A stretch of 64,000 nt of DNA, from positions 4,385 to 68,384 of the forward strand of contig JBAZBJ010000007.1 in the NCBI GenBank assembly GCA_041671525.1. Direction: 5' to 3'. The notes beneath the pieces were generated by a model. That model had not been told where the DNA came from. It saw only the letters and a program-made list of their open reading frames with translations, and searched no databases. Positions 16,006 through 25,134 of the stretch are shown here, piece by piece. The position numbers and the translations under genes were made by a program. The first letter of the stretch is position 1. The number at the start of each line of letters is the position of its first letter. This DNA is from UBA11098 sp041671525 (GTDB taxonomy: Bacteria; Patescibacteriota; Minisyncoccia; Moranbacterales; UBA2206).

Positions 16006-16416
16006 TTAAACTTCCTTCTCCTCCTTCTCCTTTTTGATTACCACCCAATGGATCGCAAGGATCGGAATCGCCACTAACATCATGGTCAGGGCATCAGCCA
16101 CGTTGCTTTGGCGTTCCTGAGAATAGCATTCTTTGCCGGTGCTGTTTTGCTGCCATTGCTCATAGTCACGTAACAGATTCTCCAACTGGATTTTTTGGTC
16201 CGGGGTCGCCACTCCGGCCAACGCGTTTTTGTCCAGAGAGTAAATCGGGGGCTGCTGGTTGCAGCGGGAAAATCCGCCTTTTTCCGCTTTGGGGAAAAGA
16301 TAGAATTTCATGGCGGTGTTGATCAGGTTGCCGGTGCCGACAGCCACAAAAATGAGACTGACAATCGCGGCCAAGTACAAATAAATGGTGCGGATCATTT
16401 TTACTTTTGGAGACAT
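16006..16416 (-). CDS. Small membrane protein, unknown
   Basis: A 136-residue protein with two membrane helices (about residues 8-36 and 108-125) and a middle loop of about 70 residues that holds two cysteines (SRCNQQ, GKECYS) and could be outside the cell. The C-terminus is very basic and acidic (KKEKEEKEV). I recognise no family. It precedes gltX in the same direction with a 4-base gap. Confidence 0.6.
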   Translation of the reverse strand: MSPKVKMIRTIYLYLAAIVSLIFVAVGTGNLINTAMKFYLFPKAEKGGFSRCNQQPPIYSLDKNALAGVATPDQKIQLENLLRDYEQWQQNSTGKECYSQERQSNVADALTMMLVAIPILAIHWVVIKKEKEEKEV

Positions 16417-16426
16417 ATTATTTTGT

Positions 16427-16511
16427 TGTCATTCCGGGCTTGACCCGGAATCTAAGGCCTTGTGAAAACACCAGGCTCCAAATTAGATCCTGAATCAAGT
16501 TCAGGATGACA
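16427..16511. repeat. Interspersed TGTCATTCC-type hairpin repeat, copy 2
   Basis: TGTCATTCCGGGCTTGACCC at the left and CAAGTTCAGGATGACAGC at the right; each end has its own small palindrome. About 25 bases of unrelated sequence split the central CTAATTAG. Confidence 0.8.
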
Positions 16512-16512
16512 G

Positions 16513-17220
16513 CTATTTAAAAATTATTTTAATTGGAAAAATTACGACGGCAAGAAAAATTCTCTTGAATCTATATTTCGGCTCAAGAATCAATCGCCAA
16601 AGCCATTCTAGTCCGACATTTCTCATCCATTTGGGCGCTCTTCGGATCTTGCCAGTCAGATAATCAAAGCTGCCACCCACACCCATGCCTAGCTTTATTT
16701 TAGTATCTTTTTGCGATTTTAGCGAATTTAGAAATTTTTCTTGGTACGGGGAGCCGAAGGCGCAGAAAACGATATCGTGGATCGCATATCGCGGATCGCA
16801 TATCGTTTCACTTTTATCTAAATTCACTCCATCAATTTCCAAGCCAGGATATTTTTGTAAAATTGCCTTTTTTGTTTCTTCCCAAGTACTCAATCCCCTA
16901 CTGTCAGCACAGAGAAATATTTTGTAATTATTTATACTCGCGATTTGCAAAATTTCTTCCAGCAAATCGATGCCGGTAATTCGAGCGCGCAAATTTTTTC
17001 CAAAGCGCCAAAAAGCAAACTTTATTCCGATCCCATCCGCAACATTCAGGTCGGCGTCATTTAGTATATTTTTAAATTCCTCATCTTTTTGCGCCTGCAA
17101 AATAAATTCCGGATTCACGGTTACAATCTGGTGAAACCCGTCTCCACGCAAAAAACTTTCTACTTTCTCAAGAATTTCTTTTTTGGATAAGTTGTCAACC
17201 TTAATCCCTAAAATATTCAT
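16513..17220 (-). CDS. WecB/TagA/CpsF family glycosyltransferase
   Basis: The 235-residue protein has the family's features: VTVNPEFILQAQ, DADLNVADGIGI (nucleotide-sugar site), LRARITGIDLLEE and VFCAFGSPYQEKF, LGMGVGGSFDYLTG and RAPKWMRNVGLEWLWRLILEP. Such enzymes transfer ManNAc or ManNAcA to a lipid-linked sugar in wall polysaccharide synthesis, on the inner face of the membrane. Residues 139-149 (ICDPRYAIHD) are an in-frame insertion derived from a repeat that is otherwise intergenic (12349-12431). Confidence 0.9.
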   Translation of the reverse strand: MNILGIKVDNLSKKEILEKVESFLRGDGFHQIVTVNPEFILQAQKDEEFKNILNDADLNVADGIGIKFAFWRFGKNLRARITGIDLLEEILQIASINNYKIFLCADSRGLSTWEETKKAILQKYPGLEIDGVNLDKSETICDPRYAIHDIVFCAFGSPYQEKFLNSLKSQKDTKIKLGMGVGGSFDYLTGKIRRAPKWMRNVGLEWLWRLILEPKYRFKRIFLAVVIFPIKIIFK

Positions 17221-17224
17221 TTTC

Positions 17225-17258
17225 TAAAAACTAAAAACTACCAACCACAAACTAACTA
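17225..17258. repeat. AAAAACTACCAACC short-word repeat
   Basis: AAAAACTAAAAACTACCAACC words between thpR and the TagA-type gene. The same words are inside priA at 18310-18347 and 18838-18885. Confidence 0.65.
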
Positions 17259-17794
17259 AGTGGGCAACTCTCGATAATGGCATATTCCATGCCACCCCCC
17301 TCAAATTCACTCGCCATCACATCCACCGACTCTACGGCGATAGTCATAGGGAAATCCCGTTCCACTGCTGGCACATTTTCCAACTCCTGCCATTTATGTT
17401 GGCGGATTTTGCCTAGGGTAATGTGCGGCCGAAAAGCTTTTTTGCTGGTCGTGAAAATATCCAAAGCTTTTTGAATTTTTTCGTGCAAATTTTTCAGCTC
17501 ATCACTGGCTGCCCCGGACAACCAAATCATGCGCGGATCAACTTTAGTCGAACCCAGCTCAATTTTTTCAAATTCCAGATCAAACATTTCTACTTCAGAG
17601 GCCGCCTCCCGCACCGCGTCACAAATGTCCAAAACCACGTTGTCCAGAACAAAGCCCATGAATTCCAGCGTAATGTGCAAATTAGCCTCTTTGGTCCATT
17701 TCACCGGCAAATCCTGCCACTTTTCCGTGGCGCGAACAAGCCTTTTTTTGTCGCGATTGGATAGATTAATACTGATAAATATTTTGCGTTTCAT
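17252..17794 (-). CDS. thpR: RNA 2',3'-cyclic phosphodiesterase (2H family)
   Basis: The 180-residue 2H phosphoesterase has its two catalytic motifs, HITLEFMG (about residues 40-47) and HITLGKIR (about 124-131), and the N-terminal IFISINL strand. ThpR/LigT opens 2',3'-cyclic phosphates and can ligate 2'-5' RNA ends in vitro. Length is normal for the family. It is read away from priA, with about 98 bases between the two starts. Confidence 0.9.
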   Translation of the reverse strand: MKRKIFISINLSNRDKKRLVRATEKWQDLPVKWTKEANLHITLEFMGFVLDNVVLDICDAVREAASEVEMFDLEFEKIELGSTKVDPRMIWLSGAASDELKNLHEKIQKALDIFTTSKKAFRPHITLGKIRQHKWQELENVPAVERDFPMTIAVESVDVMASEFEGGGMEYAIIESCPLS

Positions 17795-17892
17795 ATGCTT
17801 AGACTAACGTAAGTTTGGCTTATTTGCAAGGATTATCCATTTTGGATTACCACTCCCTACTACTGAACGTTGAATTTTGCTAAGATATAGAC

Positions 17893-19896
17893 ATGAGAAA
17901 AGAAGTTCGCAACATCATCGACATTATCCCCATTGCCCGCATTCCCCTGTCCCGGAATCAGTCTTTTTCCTATTTGCATGATCAGAAATTACTCCCTGGA
18001 ACTTTAGTGACCATTCCCCTCTTCCGCCGCAAAGTGTCCGGCATCGTCACCGGTCATCGCCCGGATTTTGAAAGACTCGGTAACATCGAGCTGAAAAAAA
18101 TCGAATCAGTGACTGAGGAATCTTTTTTGACAAAGAATCAATTGCTTTTGGCGCAATTTATTTCCGATTATTATCTTTCCCCTCTCGGGATTGTTCTGAA
18201 ATCTTTTGTCCCAAAGATAGTTAAACAACACAAAACAAAAAATGCAGCGTCCAAGGAAATATCTCGACCAAAAATTAATCTCACTAAAGAACAACAATCC
18301 GCCGTAAACACAGTAACTACAAACCAAAAACTAAAAACTAAAAACTTTTTATTGTATGGGCCAGCTAGCTCTGGCAAAACGGAAATTTATATCCACTCAG
18401 TTTTAAAATTAAAGGAACAAAATCCAAATGCCCAATTTTTGATCCTGTTGCCGGAGCTGACTCTGACGCCGCAAGCCATCGAAAGATACGGGGAATATTT
18501 TGACTCCTCTGAAACTGTCGTGCTACACAGCAAGATCGGCAAGGGACAATTTTATACAGATTGGCAAAAAATTAAATCCGGTGAAGCGAAAATCATTATC
18601 GGCTCACGAATGGCGGTTTTTGCGCCGTTCAAAAATTTGGCGCTGATCGCCGTCGATGAAGAACAGGATATGTCATTTAAACAGTGGGACATGAATCCGC
18701 ACTATGACGCGCGCACCGTGGCCGAAAAATTGGCCGAGCGGCACCAATGCAAAATTGTTTTTGGCTCCGCCACTCCGCGCGTCGAGTCATATCACAAAGC
18801 CACAATCGGTGAATACAAGTTATTAGAACTACCGATTCTTAGACTACCAACCACCAACCACCAACCACCAACCACCAATCTAGAGCTGGTCGACATGAAA
18901 AAAGAGCGCTGGATCAAAAATTACTCACCGATCTCCAAAAAACTACAGGCCGAAATTTCCTATGCATTGAAAAATAAATTGCAGACGATTTTATTCATCA
19001 ACCGACAAGGCATGAGTAATTTTTCCATCTGCACGCAGTGCAAAACCGTCCTCAAGTGCCCCAAGTGTGACCGCGCCTTGATTTATGACAAAGAAGGCAT
19101 TTATAAATGTGTCCATTGCGCCTACAAAACCTCCATTACGCCCGAATGTTCTAAGTGCAACAGTTTGTCCTTCACCAACATCGGCCTGGGCACGCAAAAA
19201 GTAGAACGTGAAATTGTGATGATGTTTCCTGGCGCCCGCGTGGCCCGCGCCGACAACCAGAGCATGAAAACGCCGCACGCTCAGGAAATTTTGTACGCCG
19301 ATTTCAGAGATGGAAATATAGATATTTTGATCGGCACCCAGATGATTTCCAAGGGCTGGGATTTGCCAAACGTGGCTCTGGTTGGTATTATTGATGGAGA
19401 CGCGCTGCTTTCCATGCCCGATTTTTCGACCGAGGAAAAGGTTTATCAGAGCATCATGCAGGCTTCCGGCCGCGTTGGCCGTTTGGGTGCCAAATTTCCC
19501 GGCGTGGTTCTCGTCCAAACCTTCAATCCCCAACAAAATTTCTGGAAAAACCTCGTGGCCAAAGAATTTTCCAAATTTTATGAAAAAGAACTGAAAGAAA
19601 GAAAAGATTTGAAATTGCCGCCCTTTGGCAAACTGATCAAACTGACTTTCCAGGATTATGCGACCAAGAAAGTTGCCACTGAAGCTGACCGAGTTTTTGC
19701 CCTGCTAGAAGAAAAGTCTGACATGAATGTAAAAGTATCTGAACCCCAGGACGCCTTTGTGTCCAATGTCCGCGGACGTTTTCGCAAACAAATTTTACTC
19801 AAGATTAGCGGCGACATTCCAGAAAATATTAAGCAGCTTTTGCAATCATTACCAGTTGGCTGGAATATCGACGTTGACCCAATTTCAATAATATAA
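17893..19896 (+). CDS. priA: Primosomal helicase PriA
   Basis: The 667-residue replication-restart helicase: N-terminal 3'-end-binding domain (residues 10-105), helicase lobe 1 with GPASSGKTEIY (Walker A) and DEEQDMSFKQ (DEEH-type box), the eight-cysteine zinc region from CTQCKTVLKC to CSKC (about 378-415), and lobe 2 with IGTQMISKGWDLP. Two stretches, about 140-152 and 316-331 (TTNHQPPTTN), are coded by short-word repeats found elsewhere between genes; both fall in linkers. Start ATG 17893 follows a TAAGAT box by about 7 bases. The def gene follows 2 bases after the stop. Confidence 0.95.
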   Translation: MRKEVRNIIDIIPIARIPLSRNQSFSYLHDQKLLPGTLVTIPLFRRKVSGIVTGHRPDFERLGNIELKKIESVTEESFLTKNQLLLAQFISDYYLSPLGIVLKSFVPKIVKQHKTKNAASKEISRPKINLTKEQQSAVNTVTTNQKLKTKNFLLYGPASSGKTEIYIHSVLKLKEQNPNAQFLILLPELTLTPQAIERYGEYFDSSETVVLHSKIGKGQFYTDWQKIKSGEAKIIIGSRMAVFAPFKNLALIAVDEEQDMSFKQWDMNPHYDARTVAEKLAERHQCKIVFGSATPRVESYHKATIGEYKLLELPILRLPTTNHQPPTTNLELVDMKKERWIKNYSPISKKLQAEISYALKNKLQTILFINRQGMSNFSICTQCKTVLKCPKCDRALIYDKEGIYKCVHCAYKTSITPECSKCNSLSFTNIGLGTQKVEREIVMMFPGARVARADNQSMKTPHAQEILYADFRDGNIDILIGTQMISKGWDLPNVALVGIIDGDALLSMPDFSTEEKVYQSIMQASGRVGRLGAKFPGVVLVQTFNPQQNFWKNLVAKEFSKFYEKELKERKDLKLPPFGKLIKLTFQDYATKKVATEADRVFALLEEKSDMNVKVSEPQDAFVSNVRGRFRKQILLKISGDIPENIKQLLQSLPVGWNIDVDPISII

Positions 19897-19898
19897 CT

Positions 19899-20360
19899 AT
19901 GCCAGAATTACCCATCATCACCTATCCCAATCCGATCCTGAAAAAGAAAACCAAGAAGATCAAGGATCCCAAAGCGCCGGAAATCAAGGCGTTGGTTTTG
20001 GATATGCTGGAGACCATGGAAAATCAAGGCGGGCTGGGGCTGGCGGCTCCGCAAGTCGGCGCTTCGGTGCGACTGTGCGTCATCAAGCTGGACGGAAAAA
20101 CTCATATTCTGATCAACCCGGAAATCAAATCCAGATCTTGGCGCAAAGTTGTGTCCGAGGAGGGCTGTCTGTCCTTCCCGGGAGAATTTATTCCGGTCAA
20201 AAGATCCAGATCGGTCAAGGTCAAAGCCGCTGATCGTAACGGAAAAACAGTTGAGATTGCAGCCGACGGCCTGTTCGCGCGCGCCTTGCAACACGAAATT
20301 GATCATCTGGATGGCATCCTCTACATCGAGCGCAAAGCCAAAATGTCGGCGAAAAAATAA
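19899..20360 (+). CDS. def: Peptide deformylase
   Basis: A 153-residue iron/zinc enzyme that removes the formyl group from new proteins. The three motifs are intact: GLGLAAPQVG, EEGCLSFPGEF and QHEIDHLDG (HEXXH). It overlaps priA's transcript (2-base gap) and is followed by fmt, the enzyme that adds the formyl group, after a palindromic repeat. Length is usual. Confidence 0.96.
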   Translation: MPELPIITYPNPILKKKTKKIKDPKAPEIKALVLDMLETMENQGGLGLAAPQVGASVRLCVIKLDGKTHILINPEIKSRSWRKVVSEEGCLSFPGEFIPVKRSRSVKVKAADRNGKTVEIAADGLFARALQHEIDHLDGILYIERKAKMSAKK

Positions 20361-20380
20361 AGACTCGCCAAAAATTGAAA

Positions 20381-20423
20381 CCTAAAGCTCGGCTTTAGGA
20401 AATTCCTAAAGCCGAGCTTTAGG
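20381..20423. repeat. Near-perfect palindromic repeat
   Basis: CCTAAAGCTCGGCTTTAGG (20381-20399) and its exact complement at 20405-20423 around AAATT; the arms themselves are also near-palindromic. Related to 9216-9259. It could act as a terminator between def and fmt. Confidence 0.85.
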
Positions 20424-20430
20424 TCACATT

Positions 20431-21399
20431 ATGGAAACAACCACGACGACAAAATTGCGCACGGTTTTTATGGGTACTTCCGCTTTTGCGGAAGAAATTT
20501 TGATTTCATTGATTGACGCAAAATATAATTTGATGGCGGTTTATACTCAGCCCGACAAAAAAGTCGGGCGTGAACAGCAGCTGCAAAAAAGTGCGGTTAA
20601 AATTACCGCAGAAAGAAATAATATTCCCGTGCTTGAGCCACACAAATTTGATGAGGTTGTGATTCAAAAACTTAAAAACTTGCAGCCTGAGCTGATCGTG
20701 GTCGCGGCGTATGGAAAAATATTACCCAAAACTGTTTTGGATATTCCACAATTTGGCGCCATCAATGTCCACACTTCCCTGCTGCCAAAATACCGCGGCT
20801 CTTCTCCGATTCACCATGCTATCCTGAACGGCGAGAAAGAAACCGGAGTCACCATTATGCGGATGGATGCAGGCATGGACACTGGCGATATCCTGACGCA
20901 AAAAATTGTTCCAATTGAAAAAGATGAGACTACCCCCGAATTATCCCAGAAATTATCCCGGATTTCTTCGCAGTTGCTGCTTGAAACATTGCCCCGCTGG
21001 ATATCCGGCGAAATAAAATCAACTCCTCAGGATGAGACGCAGGCCACGCTCTGTCGCTTGCTTGAAAAAGCCGACGGCCAAATCAGCTGGACCGACACCG
21101 CTGCAAATATTTATAACCGTTATCGCGCTTTTCATCCTTGGCCGGGCGTCTATACTTTTTGGGAGCACAGTGGCACGTCCAAAAGAATAAAGCTGACAAA
21201 AATAAACCACCGCGAAAATAAGGTGGATCCCTCACACCCGATCGGAGCGGTTTATAAAATAGACGAAAAAATTGGCGTGCAAACAGCGGCTGGCGTAATC
21301 ATCCTGGAAGAATTACAATTAGAGGGCAAAGCCAATATTTCGATTCTTAATTTTATCAACGGCTATCCGAGCTTCATCGGTTCAATCCTAAAATCGTAA
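20431..21399 (+). CDS. fmt: Methionyl-tRNA formyltransferase
   Basis: The 322-residue enzyme formylates initiator Met-tRNA. Seen: FMGTSAFAEEIL at the N-terminus, VVAAYGKILPK, the catalytic NVHTSLLPKYRGSSPIHHA (Asn-His with SLLPxxRG) and MDTGDILTQ. A C-terminal barrel follows from about residue 205 (FHPWPGVYTFW). The def-fmt neighbourhood is conserved in many bacteria. Confidence 0.96.
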   Translation: METTTTTKLRTVFMGTSAFAEEILISLIDAKYNLMAVYTQPDKKVGREQQLQKSAVKITAERNNIPVLEPHKFDEVVIQKLKNLQPELIVVAAYGKILPKTVLDIPQFGAINVHTSLLPKYRGSSPIHHAILNGEKETGVTIMRMDAGMDTGDILTQKIVPIEKDETTPELSQKLSRISSQLLLETLPRWISGEIKSTPQDETQATLCRLLEKADGQISWTDTAANIYNRYRAFHPWPGVYTFWEHSGTSKRIKLTKINHRENKVDPSHPIGAVYKIDEKIGVQTAAGVIILEELQLEGKANISILNFINGYPSFIGSILKS

Positions 21400-21410
21400 C
21401 GCGCACCTCA

Positions 21411-22235
21411 ATGCAAATTGAAAAAAATAAAAATTTGACGGCAGTCGCGATCGGATTTTTTTTGATGATTGCTATCGCGGCGATAACCATTTACCGTTCG
21501 GCGCGTCCGAGCGAAAATCCCGTCACGGACAACGCGCAAAATTCGCCAGCCGCACCGGAGGCTCCCGCCAAAAAATCTTTTGAACTATCCACGGATGAAC
21601 TGGCGGCTAAATTGAAGACCCCGCAGGCTCCCGTGGTTATTGACACGAGAAACCCGGAGGAGTTTCAACAGACGCACATTCTGGATGCGCAAAACATTCC
21701 CCTGGAAAAGATCCAGCAGCAATTGCCCGCCCTGAGTTCCGGTCAAACTTATGTGATCGTGGATGACGGCACGAGCAGCGGACTCTCACTGGCCACAGAC
21801 GTTTTCCCGCAAAACGGATTCAAGAATGTTTTCTATTTGGCTGGCGGCTTTCCCGAATGGATGGCGCGCAATGAGCCGACCATTTCCTTCGGCGATCCGT
21901 CCTCCTTCACCGACCAAGCCAAAGTGAACTACGTAAAAAGCGACCAGCTAAAAAACATGCTGACCGCCAAAAATGAACTGACCATCATCGATTTGCGCAG
22001 CAGCGCCCGCTTCGCGGAAGGTCATTTGCCCGGCGCTATCAATATTCTTCTGAGCGATTTGGAAAGCCAACGCGCCCGAATCCCGCTCGGTAAAAAAATA
22101 ATCCTCTATGACAAGGATGGTCTTTGGGCTTTCCAAGGCTCAGTCCGCCTCTTTGAAATGGGCTTCTTTAACGTTTTCTGCCTCTCCGACGGATTGGACG
22201 GCTGGCAAAAGAATAATTACGAACTGGTCAAATAA
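21411..22235 (+). CDS. Membrane-anchored tandem rhodanese-like protein, probably inactive
   Basis: The 274-residue protein has one N-terminal membrane helix (about residues 9-28), a linker, then two rhodanese domains (about 57-150 and 165-272), each with the start signature VIDTRNPEEF / IIDLRSSARF and GHLPGAINI. The loop that should hold the catalytic cysteine reads VDDGTSSGL in the first and YDKDGLWAF in the second, with no cysteine, so sulfur transfer is unlikely. It may bind a ligand or partner outside the membrane. It ends at a strong terminator. Confidence 0.82.
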   Translation: MQIEKNKNLTAVAIGFFLMIAIAAITIYRSARPSENPVTDNAQNSPAAPEAPAKKSFELSTDELAAKLKTPQAPVVIDTRNPEEFQQTHILDAQNIPLEKIQQQLPALSSGQTYVIVDDGTSSGLSLATDVFPQNGFKNVFYLAGGFPEWMARNEPTISFGDPSSFTDQAKVNYVKSDQLKNMLTAKNELTIIDLRSSARFAEGHLPGAINILLSDLESQRARIPLGKKIILYDKDGLWAFQGSVRLFEMGFFNVFCLSDGLDGWQKNNYELVK

Positions 22236-22261
22236 AAATCCCGCACGTGCGGGATTTTTTT
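22234..22261 (+). terminator. Terminator after rhodanese-like gene
   Basis: ATCCCGCACGTGCGGGAT palindrome followed by seven T. Confidence 0.85.
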
Positions 22262-22275
22262 GTTTGCAACATCAA

Positions 22276-22962
22276 CTAAATTTTGGCCATATAGGCATAC
22301 AAGAAAAGTCCTTGCGAAGCCAGAAATTTGAGCAGCTCTTGATTATTAGCGTTGTCGGCTTCCAGCTCGCTATAGCCCTCGATGACCAAATAACATTTGA
22401 TTGAATTTATTTCTTTCAGTGATGAAGCTAGGATATAGCCATTAACTTTCTTGAAATTTACATTTTCGCCCATTCCGGCCAAATCCGCATTCTTGACCAG
22501 ACTGCAGACACCATCGCCGAAAAAATCCATCTGCGTGTTGTTCGTCCGCGTGTCCACAAACCGCAGGCAGGCTTTTTTGGAGTTCATGAGCGAACTGGCC
22601 GCCGCCAGAATCGAATTGTAGATTTCTTTTTCCTTATCCCTGCTCAATTCCGCCTTATCCGCCAACCCCAATCCGATCTGCATGACGATTTCCATCTTGC
22701 GATTCACCTCGCCGATATAGCTATATGAATCCACCAAATCTTTGGTGGCGCGAAAAAGTTTTTTCTTGTCCTTGACGTTCTCATCTTCCCGCAGGGAAAG
22801 CTGGTGTTCCTTGAAAATGAAGATGAGGAAGCCGGCCATCCCCAGAACAAAAATCGCCAATTCCTCCAGGCGATTTTCCGAAAGAAACGCAAACGTCCTT
22901 CCCTCTAGCAGATCCGGCACCAAAACGGCGACAATAAACAAGAATAAATATATCCAATACAT
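22276..22962 (-). CDS. Two-helix membrane protein with cytoplasmic GAF-like part
   Basis: A 228-residue protein: two membrane helices at about 4-20 and 35-52, a charged linker with likely coiled coil (65-115), then a globular domain (about 120-225) with pattern ILAAASSLMNSKKACLRFVD and a late LLKFLASQGLFLYAYMA, as in GAF domains. No enzyme motif is seen. The layout resembles sensors that have lost or never had an output domain. Family not recognised with confidence. Confidence 0.6.
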   Translation of the reverse strand: MYWIYLFLFIVAVLVPDLLEGRTFAFLSENRLEELAIFVLGMAGFLIFIFKEHQLSLREDENVKDKKKLFRATKDLVDSYSYIGEVNRKMEIVMQIGLGLADKAELSRDKEKEIYNSILAAASSLMNSKKACLRFVDTRTNNTQMDFFGDGVCSLVKNADLAGMGENVNFKKVNGYILASSLKEINSIKCYLVIEGYSELEADNANNQELLKFLASQGLFLYAYMAKI

Positions 22963-23004
22963 ATGACGATCTTACTGCTTAATCAGATTTATATTGGGAG
23001 CTAC

Positions 23005-23193
23005 TTAGTGATTGTCCCGTTCGGAAAAAACAAAGATGTAGAGAATTTCCAGAATCGCCAAGGTGTTGACCAGCAGCAACACGATAAACCAAATTTTTTC
23101 GCCGCGTCGCGCCGCTTTCCACAACGCAAAACCTTTCCACGGAATGGTCCAGACTGCGGCGAGGACGAGGGAGAGCAAAAGATTCTTATCCAT
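23005..23193 (-). CDS. DUF5652 small membrane protein
   Basis: A 62-residue protein with two membrane helices and the family's conserved WTIPWKGFALWKAARRGEKIWF and a late NTLAILEILYIF. DUF5652 is found mostly in CPR genomes and has no known function. It is read with the preceding minus-strand gene about 40 bases on. Confidence 0.8.
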   Translation of the reverse strand: MDKNLLLSLVLAAVWTIPWKGFALWKAARRGEKIWFIVLLLVNTLAILEILYIFVFSERDNH

Positions 23194-23264
23194 ACTTGCT
23201 TTATCTTAATTTTTATTTATATTTTAATTATACCACATTGAAAAAATGCTTCCACCAGGCCATT

Positions 23265-24239
23265 TTAGGCCAATCCGAGACTCAGGATTTTCTGTTTGAA
23301 ATTTTCCACGCTGTCCCAGTCATGGATGGAAATTGCTTCCGCACCCAGACTGTTTTTGTTTTTCGCCAATTTCTTTATTTCCGCAAATTTTGTCTTTAGC
23401 TCTGCCGTAGACAACAAGTCAGTCTTGGTCAACAGAATCATTTCTTTTTTCTGGTTAAATTCCGGGTCATAGCTTTCCAGTTCTTTGCGGATAATTTTGT
23501 AATCGCGCGTAATGTCATCTGATTCAGCCGAGATACAATGCACCAAAACTTTCGTCCGCTGCACGTGCTTCAAAAATTTGATGCCCAATCCGCGACCTTC
23601 TGAGGCGCCTTCGATCAGACCGGGAATGTCGGCAATGATCAGGTCTTCTAAAACACCAAGATTCGGTTCCAAGGTGGTGAAAGAATAATTGGCCACTTTC
23701 ACATCGGCTTTGGTCAGCTCATTCAAAAGGCTCGACTTGCCGGCGTTCGGCAACCCCACCAAACCGATCTGCGCAATCAAGCGCAATTCGATGCGGAAGG
23801 ATGCTTCTTCGCCCGGCTTGCCTTCTTCAGATTCTTCCGGGCTGGTGTTGACCGGCGAGCGGAAAGACATGTTACCGCGTCCGCCGATGCCACCCTTGAG
23901 CACCATAACGCGTTGCCCGACTTTCGTAATATCGATATCTTCACCTGTTTCCAGATTGTGCAGCACCGAACCAATTGGCACAGTTAGAATCAGTTCCGCC
24001 CCGGTGTGGCCGGTCGATTTATCGGTTTTGCCCTGCGTGCCGTCGCCGGCATAATGGTTGGGTTTGTTTTTATATTTATTCAAAGCCGTGAGATCCGAGA
24101 CACCTTCAAAATAGACATCGCCACCGTTGCCGCCGCGTCCGCCGGTCGGACCCAGATTCATCTTAATCTTGCTGAAAGCCACCACACCCTTGCCGCCCAT
24201 CCCGGCCATCACTTTAATTTTTACTTCATCAGTTAGCAT
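23265..24239 (-). CDS. obg: GTPase Obg/CgtA
   Basis: The 324-residue GTPase has the glycine-rich Obg fold (GGKGVVAFSKIKMNLGP, GGRGGNGGD) in residues 1-155 and the G domain from about 160: GLPNAGKSSLLN (G1), DIPGLIEGA (G3) and TKTD (G4). It stops after the G domain, so the C-terminal OCT domain of many Obg proteins is missing. Obg acts in late 50S assembly and stress control. ATG 24239 gives the standard start MLTDEVKI; upstream in-frame starts lie in the repeat at 24252. Confidence 0.95.
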   Translation of the reverse strand: MLTDEVKIKVMAGMGGKGVVAFSKIKMNLGPTGGRGGNGGDVYFEGVSDLTALNKYKNKPNHYAGDGTQGKTDKSTGHTGAELILTVPIGSVLHNLETGEDIDITKVGQRVMVLKGGIGGRGNMSFRSPVNTSPEESEEGKPGEEASFRIELRLIAQIGLVGLPNAGKSSLLNELTKADVKVANYSFTTLEPNLGVLEDLIIADIPGLIEGASEGRGLGIKFLKHVQRTKVLVHCISAESDDITRDYKIIRKELESYDPEFNQKKEMILLTKTDLLSTAELKTKFAEIKKLAKNKNSLGAEAISIHDWDSVENFKQKILSLGLA

Positions 24240-24251
24240 AAGTTTTTTCGC

Positions 24252-24309
24252 TGTCATTCCGGGCTTGACCCGGAATCTAATTAGATCCTGAATCAAGTTC
24301 AGGATGACA
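24252..24309. repeat. Interspersed TGTCATTCC-type hairpin repeat, copy 3
   Basis: The shortest and cleanest copy: TGTCATTCCGGG, CCCGGAATCTAATTAGATCC, then TCAAGTTCAGGATGACA, making two small hairpins joined by CTAATTAG. Confidence 0.85.
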
Positions 24310-24311
24310 AT

Positions 24312-25025
24312 TTAAATTCCTAATTCTCTTAAAAAAATATTCAATTCTTCGCCCACGATTTCTCTTTTCTTGCCTTTGCCCAGATTGCCGATCTTCACAT
24401 TCATGACCCGCAGCCGCTTCAGATCCACCACTTCAAAGCCGATGTCGGTGCACATGCGCCGGATCTGATGCTTTTTGCCTTCTGTCAGCGTGATGCGGAA
24501 TTCTTGCTCCCCCACTTTTTTGATCTTGCACGGCTTGGTCTTGAAATCTTCCAATTGCACGCCATTGCTCATGATTTTCAAAAAGATGTTGGTGATCGGC
24601 TTGTTGGTGCGCACCACATATTCTTTTTCGTGTTCAAATTCCGGATTGAGCAGTTTGTCGGTCACCCTACCATCGTTGGTCAGAATAATCAGCCCGTGCG
24701 ATTTCTTGTCCAGCCGTCCGACCGGGAAAAAATCCGGCGGCAGTCCCGCCACCGCCTTGATGTCCGTCTGCTCCTCTTCCGGAGTGTGCGTCACGATTCC
24801 CATCGGCTTGTTGTAGGCAAAATATTTATATTGCTTGAGCCGGCTCTTGACCGCCATGTCCACCTCCACTTTGTCGCCCTCCTGCACCTTATCCCCTATT
24901 TTCGCGATTACCCCATTGATTTTAACAATTTTCTTGCCCACCAAATCATCCGCCTCCCGGCGGCTACAGATGTTATTTAAAGCCAAATAACGGTTGATTC
25001 GAATGGGATAAACCAGCTCTTTCAT
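24312..25025 (-). CDS. RsuA/RluB-family pseudouridine synthase
   Basis: A 237-residue enzyme with an N-terminal S4 RNA-binding domain (RINRYLALNNICSRREADDL) and the catalytic region GRLDKKSHGLIILTNDG, in which the Asp of GRLD is the nucleophile, then KKHQIRRMC. It isomerises uridine in rRNA, probably in 23S (RluB/E/F) or 16S (RsuA); the specificity cannot be told. ATG 25025 is preferred over an upstream TTG. Confidence 0.9.
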   Translation of the reverse strand: MKELVYPIRINRYLALNNICSRREADDLVGKKIVKINGVIAKIGDKVQEGDKVEVDMAVKSRLKQYKYFAYNKPMGIVTHTPEEEQTDIKAVAGLPPDFFPVGRLDKKSHGLIILTNDGRVTDKLLNPEFEHEKEYVVRTNKPITNIFLKIMSNGVQLEDFKTKPCKIKKVGEQEFRITLTEGKKHQIRRMCTDIGFEVVDLKRLRVMNVKIGNLGKGKKREIVGEELNIFLRELGI

Positions 25026-25134
25026 AGTCAAGAAATTTTAACACGAAATAGCTCACCTAGCAAGCCTTAGCCGATCAGGGGTTGATTTTCTAGCTCATTT
25101 GCGATAAAATCAACAAGTGAATAAAATGCAATTT

